This document shows, one piece after another, positions 42,376-50,742 of a stretch of 64,000 bases of DNA. The DNA is taken from assembly GCF_040779325.2 (NCBI RefSeq), contig NZ_JBFONT020000002.1, forward strand, positions 372,001 to 436,000, read 5' to 3'. Positions within the stretch are counted from its first letter, which is position 1. Each line of letters begins with the position of its first letter. A model generated the notes under the pieces. The model made no database searches. It was not told where the DNA came from and worked only from the letters and a program-made list of their open reading frames with translations. Source of the stretch: Aestuariibius violaceus. Its GTDB lineage: Bacteria; Pseudomonadota; Alphaproteobacteria; Rhodobacterales; Rhodobacteraceae. The position numbers were made by a program, and so were the translations under genes.

Positions 42376-42659
42376 TGGAATTGGAAGAACGCTCGTATAC
42401 CCCACGGGAACTTCCAGCGGGACCAGCGAACGGTTAACCGGAAAGAAGGGCCACAAAGCACGGCCTTGCTATCGTTGACGCGTCAGGTAGCCTCCTAAGA
42501 TATGGGTTCATCGACCAAGTGCTACGGATGGGCCTTGCGCCCGGTCTGGATTGGCGATCGGCCAATGCCGCTCGCCAGCTAAGTTCAGATATCAATTCGC
42601 TCGCCTCTCCCCACCGACTCCGGCATCCTGCGCAAAACGCTCGCGCCAAGACACCGACC

Positions 42660-43112
42660 ATGCACATCTCGCTTGCCACAACGGATAAGGATATCGCCGA
42701 CTGCCTGCACCTCCGCCGTGCCGTTTTCATAGACGAACAGGGCGTCAGCGAAGCCGAGGAGGTCGATGGCGAAGACAACGCCTGCTCCCACGTCCTCGCC
42801 CGAGACAACGGCCGCCCGGTCGGCGCCGCCCGCTTTCATTACAAGGACGGCACCGCGAAAATCCAACGGGTCTGTGTCCCAAAGGACCATCGCGGCAAAG
42901 GTTATGGCGCGTGCCTCATGTCCTTCATGATCGACCACATCCGGCAGGACGGCGCAGCGCACCGCATCGAACTCGGCGCTCAGACCCACGCGATCCCGTT
43001 CTACGCGGCGCTCGGCTTCACCCCCTACGGCCCCGACTACCTCGACGCCGCGATCCCCCACCGCGACATGGAGCTTCGGCTCGCCCGCCCCCACGAAGGA
43101 CCCACCCCATGA
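42660..43112 (+). CDS. GNAT family N-acetyltransferase
   Basis: A 150-residue acetyltransferase close to the ElaA/YjcF type: LRRAVFIDEQGVSEAEEVDG, RVCVPKDHRGKGYGACLM (acetyl-CoA loop, about 89-106) and HAIPFYAALGFTPYG. ATG at 42660 gives the normal N-terminus MHISLATTDKDIADCLHLR. It overlaps the dehydratase by ATGA. Substrate unknown. Confidence 0.9.
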   Translation: MHISLATTDKDIADCLHLRRAVFIDEQGVSEAEEVDGEDNACSHVLARDNGRPVGAARFHYKDGTAKIQRVCVPKDHRGKGYGACLMSFMIDHIRQDGAAHRIELGAQTHAIPFYAALGFTPYGPDYLDAAIPHRDMELRLARPHEGPTP

Positions 43113-44899
43113 GCGACACACCCAAACTCCGCTCCCGCAACTGGTTCGACAACCTCGCCGACCCCGAGATGACGGCGCTCTACCTCGAGCGCTACCTCAA
43201 TTTCGGCCTGACGACGGACGAGCTTCGCTCGAACCGTCCCATCATCGGCATCGCCCAGACCGGCTCCGACCTCTCGCCCTGCAACCGCCACCACCTGGAG
43301 CTGGCCAAACGCGCGGCCCAGGCGATCCGCGACGCGGGCGGCATCCCCATCGAATTCCCCTGCCACCCGATCCAGGAAACCGGCAAGCGGCCCACCGCGA
43401 TGCTCGACCGCAACCTCGCCTATCTGGGTCTGGTCGAGACGCTCTACGGCTACCCGCTCGACGGCGTGCTCCTGACCATCGGCTGCGACAAGACGACCCC
43501 CGCCCTGCTGATGGCCGCCGCCACCGTCAACATCCCCGCCATTGCGCTCTCCGTCGGGCCAATGCTGAACGGCTGGCATAACGGCAAGCGTGCAGGCTCC
43601 GGCACGGTCATCTGGGAAAGCCGCCAGCGCCTCGCCGCAGGCGAAATCGACGCCGATGAGTTCCTAGAGATCGCTGCCTCCTCCGCCCCCTCGAACGGCT
43701 ACTGCAACACGATGGGCACCGCGACCACGATGAACTCCCTGGCCGAGGCGCTCGGCATGCAGCTCCCCGGCTCCGCCGCTATCCCGGCGCCGTATCGCGA
43801 GCGCGGCCAGATGGCCTACCACACCGGTCGCCGCATCGTGGAGATGGTCAACGAAGACCTCCGCCCCGCCACGATCATGACCCGCCAGGCGCTCGAAAAC
43901 GCGATCGTCGTCAACTCCGCCCTTGGCGGCTCCACCAACGCGCCGATCCACCTCAACGCCATCGCCGCGCATCTGGGCCTGCCCCTGACGAATGACGACT
44001 GGGAAAAGATCGGCCACCACATTCCGCTGCTCGTCAACCTCCAGCCCGTCGGCGCGTATCTGGGCGAGGACTTCCACCGCGCCGGCGGCGTCCCCGCCGT
44101 CATCGGCCAGCTCCTCAAGGCTGGCCTCCTGCCCCACCCCGACATCGTGACCGCAAACGGCAAGACCCTGCGCGAGAACTACGCCGACGCTCCCGTCCAC
44201 GATGCCGACGTCATCCGCTCCCCCAATGACCCGCTCAAGCAGACTGCCGGGTTCCTGAACCTCTCCGGCAACCTCTTCGACAGCGCGATCATGAAGACCT
44301 CCGCCATCAACGACGAATTCCGCACCCGCTACCTCTCGAACCCCGACGACCCCGACGCCTTCGAAGGCCCCGCCATCGTCTTCGACGGGCCAGAGGATTT
44401 CCACGCCCGCATCGACGACCCCAGCCTCGGGATCACCCCCGACGCCATCCTCGTCATGCGCGGTGCGGGGCCCAAGGGCTATCCCGGCGGCGCCGAGGTC
44501 GTAAACATGCGCCCGCCCGCCTACCTCATCAAACAGGGGGTCCACGCCATGCCCTGCATCGGCGACGGCCGCCAATCGGGCACCTCCGGCAGCGCCTCGA
44601 TCCTCAACGCCTCCCCCGAAGCGGCGGACGGAGGCGGCCTCGCGCTCCTGAAGTCGGGAGACCGCATCCGCGTCGACCTCAAAACCCGCAAGGCCGACAT
44701 GCTGGTCCCCGAGGAAGAGCTCGCCGCCCGCCTGACAGCCCTCACCGACGCCGGAGGCTACCCCAGCCCCGCCAGCCAAACCCCCTGGCAGGCCCTCTTC
44801 CGCGAAAAAGTCAAACCCTTCGCCGACGGCATGGTCCTGGAGGGCGCCCCCGACTTCCTCGACGTGTCCTCAAAGGGGCTGCCGCGGAACAATCATTGA
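43109..44899 (+). CDS. IlvD/Edd family sugar-acid dehydratase
   Basis: A 596-residue Fe-S dehydratase. Cluster cysteines are in GCDKTTPA (about 129), NGYCNTMGTATTM (about 197) and CIGDGRQSGTSG (about 486). The N-terminus RSRNWFDNLADPEMTALYLERY is that of the arabonate/xylonate/galactonate dehydratase branch rather than IlvD for branched-chain amino acids. Coupled to the GNAT gene. The exact sugar acid cannot be told. Confidence 0.9.
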   Translation: MSDTPKLRSRNWFDNLADPEMTALYLERYLNFGLTTDELRSNRPIIGIAQTGSDLSPCNRHHLELAKRAAQAIRDAGGIPIEFPCHPIQETGKRPTAMLDRNLAYLGLVETLYGYPLDGVLLTIGCDKTTPALLMAAATVNIPAIALSVGPMLNGWHNGKRAGSGTVIWESRQRLAAGEIDADEFLEIAASSAPSNGYCNTMGTATTMNSLAEALGMQLPGSAAIPAPYRERGQMAYHTGRRIVEMVNEDLRPATIMTRQALENAIVVNSALGGSTNAPIHLNAIAAHLGLPLTNDDWEKIGHHIPLLVNLQPVGAYLGEDFHRAGGVPAVIGQLLKAGLLPHPDIVTANGKTLRENYADAPVHDADVIRSPNDPLKQTAGFLNLSGNLFDSAIMKTSAINDEFRTRYLSNPDDPDAFEGPAIVFDGPEDFHARIDDPSLGITPDAILVMRGAGPKGYPGGAEVVNMRPPAYLIKQGVHAMPCIGDGRQSGTSGSASILNASPEAADGGGLALLKSGDRIRVDLKTRKADMLVPEEELAARLTALTDAGGYPSPASQTPWQALFREKVKPFADGMVLEGAPDFLDVSSKGLPRNNH

Positions 44900-44917
44900 G
44901 ACCCAAAGTCCATCTTA

Positions 44918-45679
44918 CTAGAACTTCTCAAATACATTTTGAAGTAACGTCTCAATATGAGCAGCAGACTTATTTGCCCCAACTCTGAGTGTATTTGGAT
45001 GACCGCAGCCATTTCTAAGACCGAGAGCTTTTTGTAGTTCTTCTTTTGGGTTTTTTCCGATTATGGATATTGCTGCGATCCGATCGAGAAACTCTGCCTC
45101 ACCCATCTTTCCTAAATCATCAGGCGTCTTCGCTGGCTTCCACTTCGCGTTCACCCGCTTTGCTTCAGTGTTGAAGGCCGCCAGATGATTAGCGTGAACA
45201 AACTTGTGTAACACATCCATCGCACCAAGCCAGGACATAACGATGGCCGAACGATACAGCTCAGCTTCATGACACTTGATTGCTTCTTCTACAAAATTGC
45301 GAGTTTCATTATCAGTAATCCCATTCAGGTGAGATCGAAGGTCCACAGCGACCTGCATCGCTGCTGGGCTTATCTTTGATACCCCAAGGTTTCGCAGGTG
45401 TAACTTACCGGAATCCGTCAGTTCCCAACCGTTGCCTATACGTATAGCTTTGCCCTTACTCGCGGAGAGTGCCTGAGAGATATTCTAGTTCTTGTTTTTG
45501 GGGTCGTGGAATCCAGCTGCAGAAGCTGCTTCCTTAATCTGCGAAACAGACAAAGGACCATTTGCCGTGGCAAGAACGAGCAAGAGTTTGTCAACTCTTT
45601 GTAGATCGCGGTACAGCCAGTCTTTTAATTCATCCGATTTGAGCAATTTTCGTCTCGAGCTCTTTTCGTTCCGCAGCAC
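44918..45679 (-). pseudogene. wHTH-HEPN-like protein gene interrupted by one amber codon
   Basis: A single frame runs from 45679 to 44918 with one TAG at 45487-45485. Before it, 64 codons end in AASAAGFHDPKNKN; after it, the frame continues NISQALSASKGKAIRIGNGW and on to a 146-residue C-terminal part. The TAG falls inside a winged-helix domain that is continuous in sequence on both sides. The C-terminal domain has helical pairs and LRNGCGHPN, where RNGCGH fits the Rx4H motif of HEPN RNases. A tryptophan codon TGG-to-TAG change is the simplest cause. Base composition is much lower in GC than flanking genes. A restart at ATG 45358 is possible. Upstream frame overlaps the 169-residue gene; a TTG at 45646 is an alternative start. 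Confidence 0.72.
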
Positions 45680-46139
45680 TAAGCGAATAGGTTTTACCTG
45701 AAACCAAGTTTATCCGTTTGCTCTTTGTAAGATTGGTCAGAGTTGTACTCAAATTGCTGCTCATATTTTGATTGTAGTAAGCATTCGCGCTCTTCATCTC
45801 GCTTAGGATCTCGGTGCGGGAGGAAGTTGATTTTCCTTGCACGAACTCAAGGTGTGCCATGGCGCAGATTACCAGTTCGGGCCCGGTCTTTGCGTTCAGA
45901 TGAGCTGCAATTGTGTTCGTTGAGAAGTTGAAATCGCGAACACTTGTTGGCTTAGATCCACTGCTACTATTGGTTTTTAGTTCGGGAAGGGTGACTGAAG
46001 CTGGTTCGCTCGGCACTTGGGTTGAAAGTTCGCCCATCGTCGTCAGCAAAGCCTCAATCCCTTCTGTTAGAAAGGCTGGATCCCCCTCATACTCGAGTTC
46101 CATCGTGCCAACCTTAATGCGGATTTTCGCGATAGCCAT
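45630..46139 (-). CDS. Uncharacterised wHTH-like partner protein
   Basis: A 169-residue protein in the low-GC island. The N-terminus AKIRIKVGTMELEYEGDPAF and LTEGIEALL suggests a small beta domain; a Ser/Pro/Thr-rich linker (about 40-70) follows; the C-terminal half (SRTEILSEMKSANAYYNQN, LTNLTKSKRINLVSGKTYSL) looks like a winged helix similar in layout to that of the next gene. It overlaps the downstream frame, so both are made as a unit. I do not recognise the family. Confidence 0.75.
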   Translation of the reverse strand: MAIAKIRIKVGTMELEYEGDPAFLTEGIEALLTTMGELSTQVPSEPASVTLPELKTNSSSGSKPTSVRDFNFSTNTIAAHLNAKTGPELVICAMAHLEFVQGKSTSSRTEILSEMKSANAYYNQNMSSNLSTTLTNLTKSKRINLVSGKTYSLSAAERKELETKIAQIG

Positions 46140-46280
46140 ATTCTACCCTACCAATATCCAAACACGACATTTCTACTACTAGATGTGGGTATCGGCAAGT
46201 TTTCGCTCGCGCGGTTGCATCAGCAAACGTCGTATGGGCAATCACCCACCCTCCTACCTCTACACCAACCTGAACCCAAA
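46140..46280. other. Promoter side of the low-GC island
   Basis: 141 bp upstream of the island, A/T-rich near 46140-46190. Probably holds the island promoter and the left junction. No clear inverted repeat. Confidence 0.4.
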
Positions 46281-46463
46281 GCGCCGGGCGAGCGCCTGAC
46301 CGGGGGCTGGCGCCGCAACGGCCGAGCGGAGCGCTTTATGGCAGCCAAGCTCGTCCCACAAACACCGCGGGCAGCGCTCCCTCCCCAAAGCGCCAGACCG
46401 CGTTCGTCGGGCGAAAGGTCCACTGGACCTTTTGCTGATCCTCCTCAGCGGTCAGGCGCTCGC
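46281..46463. repeat. Structured non-coding element with 14-bp terminal inverted repeats
   Basis: GCGAGCGCCTGACC at 46288-46301 is repeated in inverse at 46450-46463. Inside, GGAGCGCT (46328-46335) and AGCGCTCC (46373-46380) form a second pair, so the 180-bp stretch can fold as nested stems. Very GC-rich compared with the island to its left. It may be a MITE-like relic, a structured RNA or an intergenic repeat. Confidence 0.5.
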
Positions 46464-46560
46464 TTGGGCAGCGGCGGCGCCGCTTGAGTCCGGGCGGAGC
46501 ATAGTAAGGACCCACCGCCAAAAAAAATAATTCCAACTGGACGCAACACTTCAGGCCGCT

Positions 46561-46590
46561 CTTATCCCGAAACAATCCGCCCTTATCCCG
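46561..46590 (+). repeat. CTTATCCCG direct repeat
   Basis: CTTATCCCG occurs at 46561-46569 and 46582-46590, 21 bp apart (two helical turns), upstream of the GATGCCGAC element. It resembles DnaA-box-like words but matches the consensus only in part. Confidence 0.35.
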
Positions 46591-46631
46591 CCCATTTTCC
46601 ACACCGTTGCGCCGCAGTGCAGCAGAACGGT

Positions 46632-46734
46632 CCGTTACCCGGCGAATTCCGCCGTCCCCCCTCCGACGTGATGCCGACGCGATGCCGACCGGATGCCGAC
46701 ACGCCGCAACGCCCCGGATTTGCTCGCATTAACC
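46632..46734 (+). promoter_or_regulatory. Phased GATGCCGAC element, copy A
   Basis: CCGTTA at 46632, then 32 bp, then GATGCCGAC three times at 46670, 46681 and 46692 (exact 11-bp steps), then 25 bp to GCATTAACC at 46726. It lies on the coding strand 210 bp before the MaoC-Pta gene. A second copy with the same spacings lies upstream of rne. The 11-bp phasing places all three units on one face of the helix, as for cooperative protein binding. Confidence 0.7.
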
Positions 46735-46944
46735 GGAAAAGCAGGTGAGTCGCTGCAGGCCGCGGTTGCCTCTTTCGCGCCCCTTCGTCCGTGCTGTTAT
46801 CGGTCTCTTCATCTTTCTCCGGGCCCGCCCGCCCTGTCATCAGGCGGTCGCCTTTCCCATTTAAAGGTTGTCGCCGCCCTGCAGCACGGGTCAACTGACA
46901 CGCGCCGGGGTGGCAAAACACCAATGGGAACAAGGGATAACGCG

Positions 46945-48339
46945 ATGGAAGGCAATGGCAGGCAGATGGTCCGGAACACCCCCTGGGACGCGCTCGAGAT
47001 CGGGATGGAGGCCGAGGCCCGCCGTCTGTGCGTCGCCGATGACCTCTACGTCTTCGCCCATGCCAGCGGTAATCTGAACCCGATGCACCTGCCGAAGGAA
47101 GACGGCGACGGCGATGGTGAACCCGAAGCCATCGCCCCCTCCCTCTGGGTCGGTGCCTTGATCTCCTCCGTCCTCGGCAACCAGCTCCCCGGGCCCGGCA
47201 CCCTTTACCGCAGCCAAACGCTTGATTTCGTTGGCCGGGCCGAAGCCGGGGACGAGTTGGTGACCAAGGTCCGCCTCACGGAAAAGGGGGCGGACCGTCT
47301 GGCCGTCTTCGACACCTGGGTGGACCTCGCCGACGGCACCCGGATCTGCGAAGGACAGGCCAGGGTCACCGCCCCCGAACACGCGCTCAGCTACGCCCCG
47401 CACGAGGTGCCTGGCCTGCTCGTCCAGCGTCATGTCCATTTCGACCGCCTGCTCGAACGGGCCGAACCCCTGCCCCCGATTCCCACCGCCGTGGTCGCCC
47501 CGGAGGGTCCGAATTCCCTCGGCGGCGCGATCCTCGGCGCCCGCCATACGTTGATCACGCCGATCCTGATCGGCGCCGCCGACAAGATCCGGGCCGCCGC
47601 CGAATCACTGGGCGAGGATATTTCCGGCTTCGAGCTCATCGACGAACCCGACCACGACCGCGCCGCCGCCCGCGCCGTTGCGCTGGTCCACGAGGGCCGG
47701 GCACGCGCTGTGATGAAAGGTCATCTTCATACGAATCAGTTACTTGCCGCCATAGTCGCAAAAGACGGCGGCCTGCGCACCGGCCGCAAACTTTCGCATG
47801 TCTTCGTGATGGACGTTCCCGGCCTGCCGCATCTGCTGATGGTGACCGACGCGGCGATCAACATCATGCCGGACCTGAAGACCAAGGTCGATATCGTGCA
47901 GAACGCGATCGACCTCGCCCGCGCCCTCGGCAATGACGAGCCGAAGGTGGGCATCCTTTCGGCGGTCGAGGTCGTCAATCCGGCGATCCCGTCGACCATC
48001 GACGCGGCGGTTCTGTCGAAGATGGCCGAACGCGGGCAGATCAAGGGTGGCCTCGTGGACGGGCCCCTGGCCATGGACAACGCGATCAGCCTGGAGGCCG
48101 CAAAAACAAAGGGAATCAAAGGCTTAGTGGCGGGTCGAGCCGAAATCCTCATCGCGCCGAACCTCGAATCCGGCAATATGCTTGCCAAAGAGTTAACGTT
48201 CGTTGCACATGCAGAGGCCGCGGGGCTCGTCATGGGCGCCTCTGTGCCGGTGATCCTCAACAGCCGGTCGGATGACGACGAGGCCCGCCTCGCCTCCTGC
48301 GCCGTGGCAGCCCTCTACGCCGAAAGCCTGAAGGGCTGA
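46945..48339 (+). CDS. MaoC-like/phosphate acetyl(butyryl)transferase fusion
   Basis: A 464-residue fusion: residues about 10-150 are a MaoC-type hot-dog domain (VFAHASGNLNPMHLP, FVGRAEAGDELVTKVRL); residues about 160-460 are the Pta_Ptb domain (GARHTLITPILIGAADKIRA, VMKGHLHTNQLL, GPLAMDNAISLEAA). It interconverts acyl-CoA and acyl phosphate. ATG at 46945 with AAGGGAT is preferred to 46924. It is 5 bp before acetate kinase, forming the Pta-AckA pathway for acetate or other short acyl phosphates. Confidence 0.93.
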   Translation: MEGNGRQMVRNTPWDALEIGMEAEARRLCVADDLYVFAHASGNLNPMHLPKEDGDGDGEPEAIAPSLWVGALISSVLGNQLPGPGTLYRSQTLDFVGRAEAGDELVTKVRLTEKGADRLAVFDTWVDLADGTRICEGQARVTAPEHALSYAPHEVPGLLVQRHVHFDRLLERAEPLPPIPTAVVAPEGPNSLGGAILGARHTLITPILIGAADKIRAAAESLGEDISGFELIDEPDHDRAAARAVALVHEGRARAVMKGHLHTNQLLAAIVAKDGGLRTGRKLSHVFVMDVPGLPHLLMVTDAAINIMPDLKTKVDIVQNAIDLARALGNDEPKVGILSAVEVVNPAIPSTIDAAVLSKMAERGQIKGGLVDGPLAMDNAISLEAAKTKGIKGLVAGRAEILIAPNLESGNMLAKELTFVAHAEAAGLVMGASVPVILNSRSDDDEARLASCAVAALYAESLKG

Positions 48340-48344
48340 TCGCG

Positions 48345-49499
48345 ATGGCCGGTGCGATCCTGGTACTCAACGCGGGCTCGTCCTCGTTGAAATTCGCGGT
48401 CTACGAGGCGGATGACGATCCGGCCCGCTTGGCCAATGGGCAAGTGGAACGTTTGGGCCCGGCGGCGGTGCTGCATCTGAAGCGGGAGGGCGACCGGGAA
48501 AGCCGCGATCTGGGCGCGGCGGATCACCGGGTGGCCCTGACAGAGATCATGAAAGCATTGGGGCCGGTTCTGGAGGGTCGTGCCGTCCGCGCTGTCGGGC
48601 ATCGGGTGGTTCACGGTGGTGTCGACTTCGCCGCCCCTGTTGTCATAACGTCAGAGATTATCGAGAAGTTACAGGCGCTTGTGCCGTTGGCCCCTCTGCA
48701 CCAGCCCCATAACCTCGCGGCGATCGAGGCGGCAACGGCTGCGTTCCCCAACGCCGCTCAGATTGCCTGTTTCGACACCGCCTTTCACCGGGGGCACCCT
48801 TGGGTGAACGACACCTTTGCCCTGCCCCGCCACTTCTACGAGGAAGGGGTCCGACGCTACGGGTTCCACGGACTGAGCTACGATTTCATCACCGGAGAGC
48901 TGCAGCGACGCATGCCGGAGCTGGCGCGTGGTCGCGTAGTAATCGCTCATCTTGGCAACGGCGCATCCCTTTGTGCGGTGCGGGAGGGGCGAAGCGTTGG
49001 ATCGACGATGGGCTTCTCGGCTCTCGACGGGCTGCCGATGGGCACGCGCTGCGGTCAGATCGATCCCGGGGTGTTGCTGTACCTTGCCGGAGAGCACGGA
49101 ATGAGCGTGGGGGAGATCTCGACGCTTCTCTACCGGGAAAGCGGCCTGAAGGGGCTTTCTGGGATCAGCGGTGATATGCGGACCCTCGAAGCCTCGGATC
49201 TGCCAGAGGCGAAGGAAGCCATCGACTACTACGTTTTTCGCCTGCGGCGAGAGATCGGGGCCATGGCGGCGGTTCTTCAGGGATTGGATGCGATCGTTTT
49301 CACAGGCGGGATCGGGGAGAATTCGGCGCGGATCCGGCAGGAGGTCTGTGCAGGGCTCGGTTTTCTGGGGGTGGAGATCGACCCAAGGCAGAATGCCGCA
49401 CAAGAGGAAGAGCTTGGTGTCGGGGCCGTTCGCATCCTGCGCCTTGCGACGGACGAAGAGCGGGTAATCGCCAGGGCTGCGGGGGCGGTCATCAGGTGA
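48345..49499 (+). CDS. ackA: Acetate/propionate kinase family
   Basis: A 384-residue acetokinase: LVLNAGSSSLKFAVYE at the N-terminus, GHRVVHGG (about 85), FDTAFHRG, RRYGFHGLSYDFI, IAHLGNGASLCAV and FTGGIGENSARIR. It makes ATP from acetyl phosphate with the Pta fusion upstream. All conserved catalytic motifs are present. Confidence 0.95.
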   Translation: MAGAILVLNAGSSSLKFAVYEADDDPARLANGQVERLGPAAVLHLKREGDRESRDLGAADHRVALTEIMKALGPVLEGRAVRAVGHRVVHGGVDFAAPVVITSEIIEKLQALVPLAPLHQPHNLAAIEAATAAFPNAAQIACFDTAFHRGHPWVNDTFALPRHFYEEGVRRYGFHGLSYDFITGELQRRMPELARGRVVIAHLGNGASLCAVREGRSVGSTMGFSALDGLPMGTRCGQIDPGVLLYLAGEHGMSVGEISTLLYRESGLKGLSGISGDMRTLEASDLPEAKEAIDYYVFRLRREIGAMAAVLQGLDAIVFTGGIGENSARIRQEVCAGLGFLGVEIDPRQNAAQEEELGVGAVRILRLATDEERVIARAAGAVIR

Positions 49500-49663
49500 A
49501 TCTCTCCCCCAACGAGCCAATGTGAACGAAGAAAGCGTGGGTTTTCTCGAGTGTGGGGTGTGAAGGTTCAGCGACATTCAAATTAGTGTCAGCTCCCGCG
49601 TCGCTTGCGCCTCTCCGATGCTTCTGGGTATAGCGGCAGGAGCTTTACTTAGCCCTAGCAGGT

Positions 49664-50434
49664 ATGACCGACACCTCCTCCCTCCATCCTCAGGCGCCGG
49701 ACGTGTCCTTTGTCATCCCCGCTTTGAACGAGGCCGCCTCGCTTCCAGATCTGATCGCACGGCTTCGGGCCGCGGTTGAGGATCGCTTTGGCTTCGAAAT
49801 TGTGGTGGTCGATGACGGCTCGCGGGATGGAACACCTGACGTGGTTCTTGCCGAGCGGACGCAGGATGAACGGGTTCGGCTGGTTCGGAACCGGTTCAAT
49901 GCGGGGCAATCAGCGGCAATCCACAACGGTACGATGCACGCTAGCGGACGGGTGATCTGCACGCTGGATGGCGATGGTCAGAACCCGCCGGAGGACGTGC
50001 TGCGGGTTTGCCGCCCGCTACTGAACGACCCACCGGAGAAGCTGGGTCTGGTGGCTGGGCAACGGGTCGGGCGGCAGGACACTGCCTCGAAGAAACTCGC
50101 CTCACGCTTTGCCAACTGGGTGCGCTCGCGACTTCTGAAGGACCAGACGCGGGATACAGGCTGCGGGCTCAAGGCATTCCGCCGGGATGCGTTTCTCGCT
50201 CTGCCCTTCTTCAATCATATGCACCGCTATCTGCCGGCGCTCTTTCGGGCCGCCGGGTGGCAGGTGGAACTGGTCGATGTAAGCCACGCAGCCCGGACCG
50301 CAGGCCAATCCAACTATTCGAACTGGCAACGGGGCCTTGTGGGTGCGGTCGACCTCTTCGGGGTTCTCTGGCTTCTGAAGCGCCGCAAGCGCGCCGAGGG
50401 CGACGAGGTGTTCGCGCCGGGAGAGGTGCGATGA
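49664..50434 (+). CDS. Glycosyltransferase family 2, DPM/ArnC-like
   Basis: A 256-residue GT2 enzyme: SFVIPALNEAASLPDLIARL, VVVDDGSRDGTPDVV (DxD-type DDGS) and TLDGDGQNPPED. It resembles enzymes that load a sugar on polyprenyl phosphate (dolichyl-phosphate mannosyltransferase, ArnC). No C-terminal membrane segments are seen. ATGA overlap with the LABN gene and a GT39 downstream suggest a lipid-carrier sugar donor for LPS or lipid A. Confidence 0.9.
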   Translation: MTDTSSLHPQAPDVSFVIPALNEAASLPDLIARLRAAVEDRFGFEIVVVDDGSRDGTPDVVLAERTQDERVRLVRNRFNAGQSAAIHNGTMHASGRVICTLDGDGQNPPEDVLRVCRPLLNDPPEKLGLVAGQRVGRQDTASKKLASRFANWVRSRLLKDQTRDTGCGLKAFRRDAFLALPFFNHMHRYLPALFRAAGWQVELVDVSHAARTAGQSNYSNWQRGLVGAVDLFGVLWLLKRRKRAEGDEVFAPGEVR

Positions 50435-50742
50435 CATGGCTCTATGGCCTTCTCGGCGTCGAAAACGCGCTGGAATTCTGGTGGGTCATGTTCGGGCTGG
50501 CCGGGCAACTCCTCTTCGCCTCCCGCTTCATTGTCCAGTGGATCGCATCGGAACGAGCGGGCCGATCGGTCATGCCGATGGCCTTCTGGTACTTCTCGAT
50601 CGGCGGCGGGATCATCCTCTTCTGCTACGCGCTCTACCGGGCCGATCCGGTCTTCGTGCTGGGGCAGTCTATGGGCCTGTTCATCTACGTCCGGAACCTG
50701 TGGCTGATCCGATCGGAGCGGAAACGTGACCTCGCGGGCTGA
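50431..50742 (+). CDS. LABN-domain small membrane protein
   Basis: A 103-residue membrane protein of the lipid-A-disaccharide-synthase N-terminal domain (LABN) type: EFWWVMFGLAGQLLFASRFI, QWIASERAGRSVMPMAFWYF and VFVLGQSMGLFIYVRNLWLI. Three or four membrane segments. It occurs with GT2/GT39 genes and may be a small flippase-like helper. It overlaps both neighbours. Confidence 0.88.
   Translation: MTWLYGLLGVENALEFWWVMFGLAGQLLFASRFIVQWIASERAGRSVMPMAFWYFSIGGGIILFCYALYRADPVFVLGQSMGLFIYVRNLWLIRSERKRDLAG

Noticed and set aside
43664..44779. 371-codon minus-strand ORF opposite the dehydratase
   Set aside because: Gly/Val/Ala-rich shadow of an intact Fe-S dehydratase.
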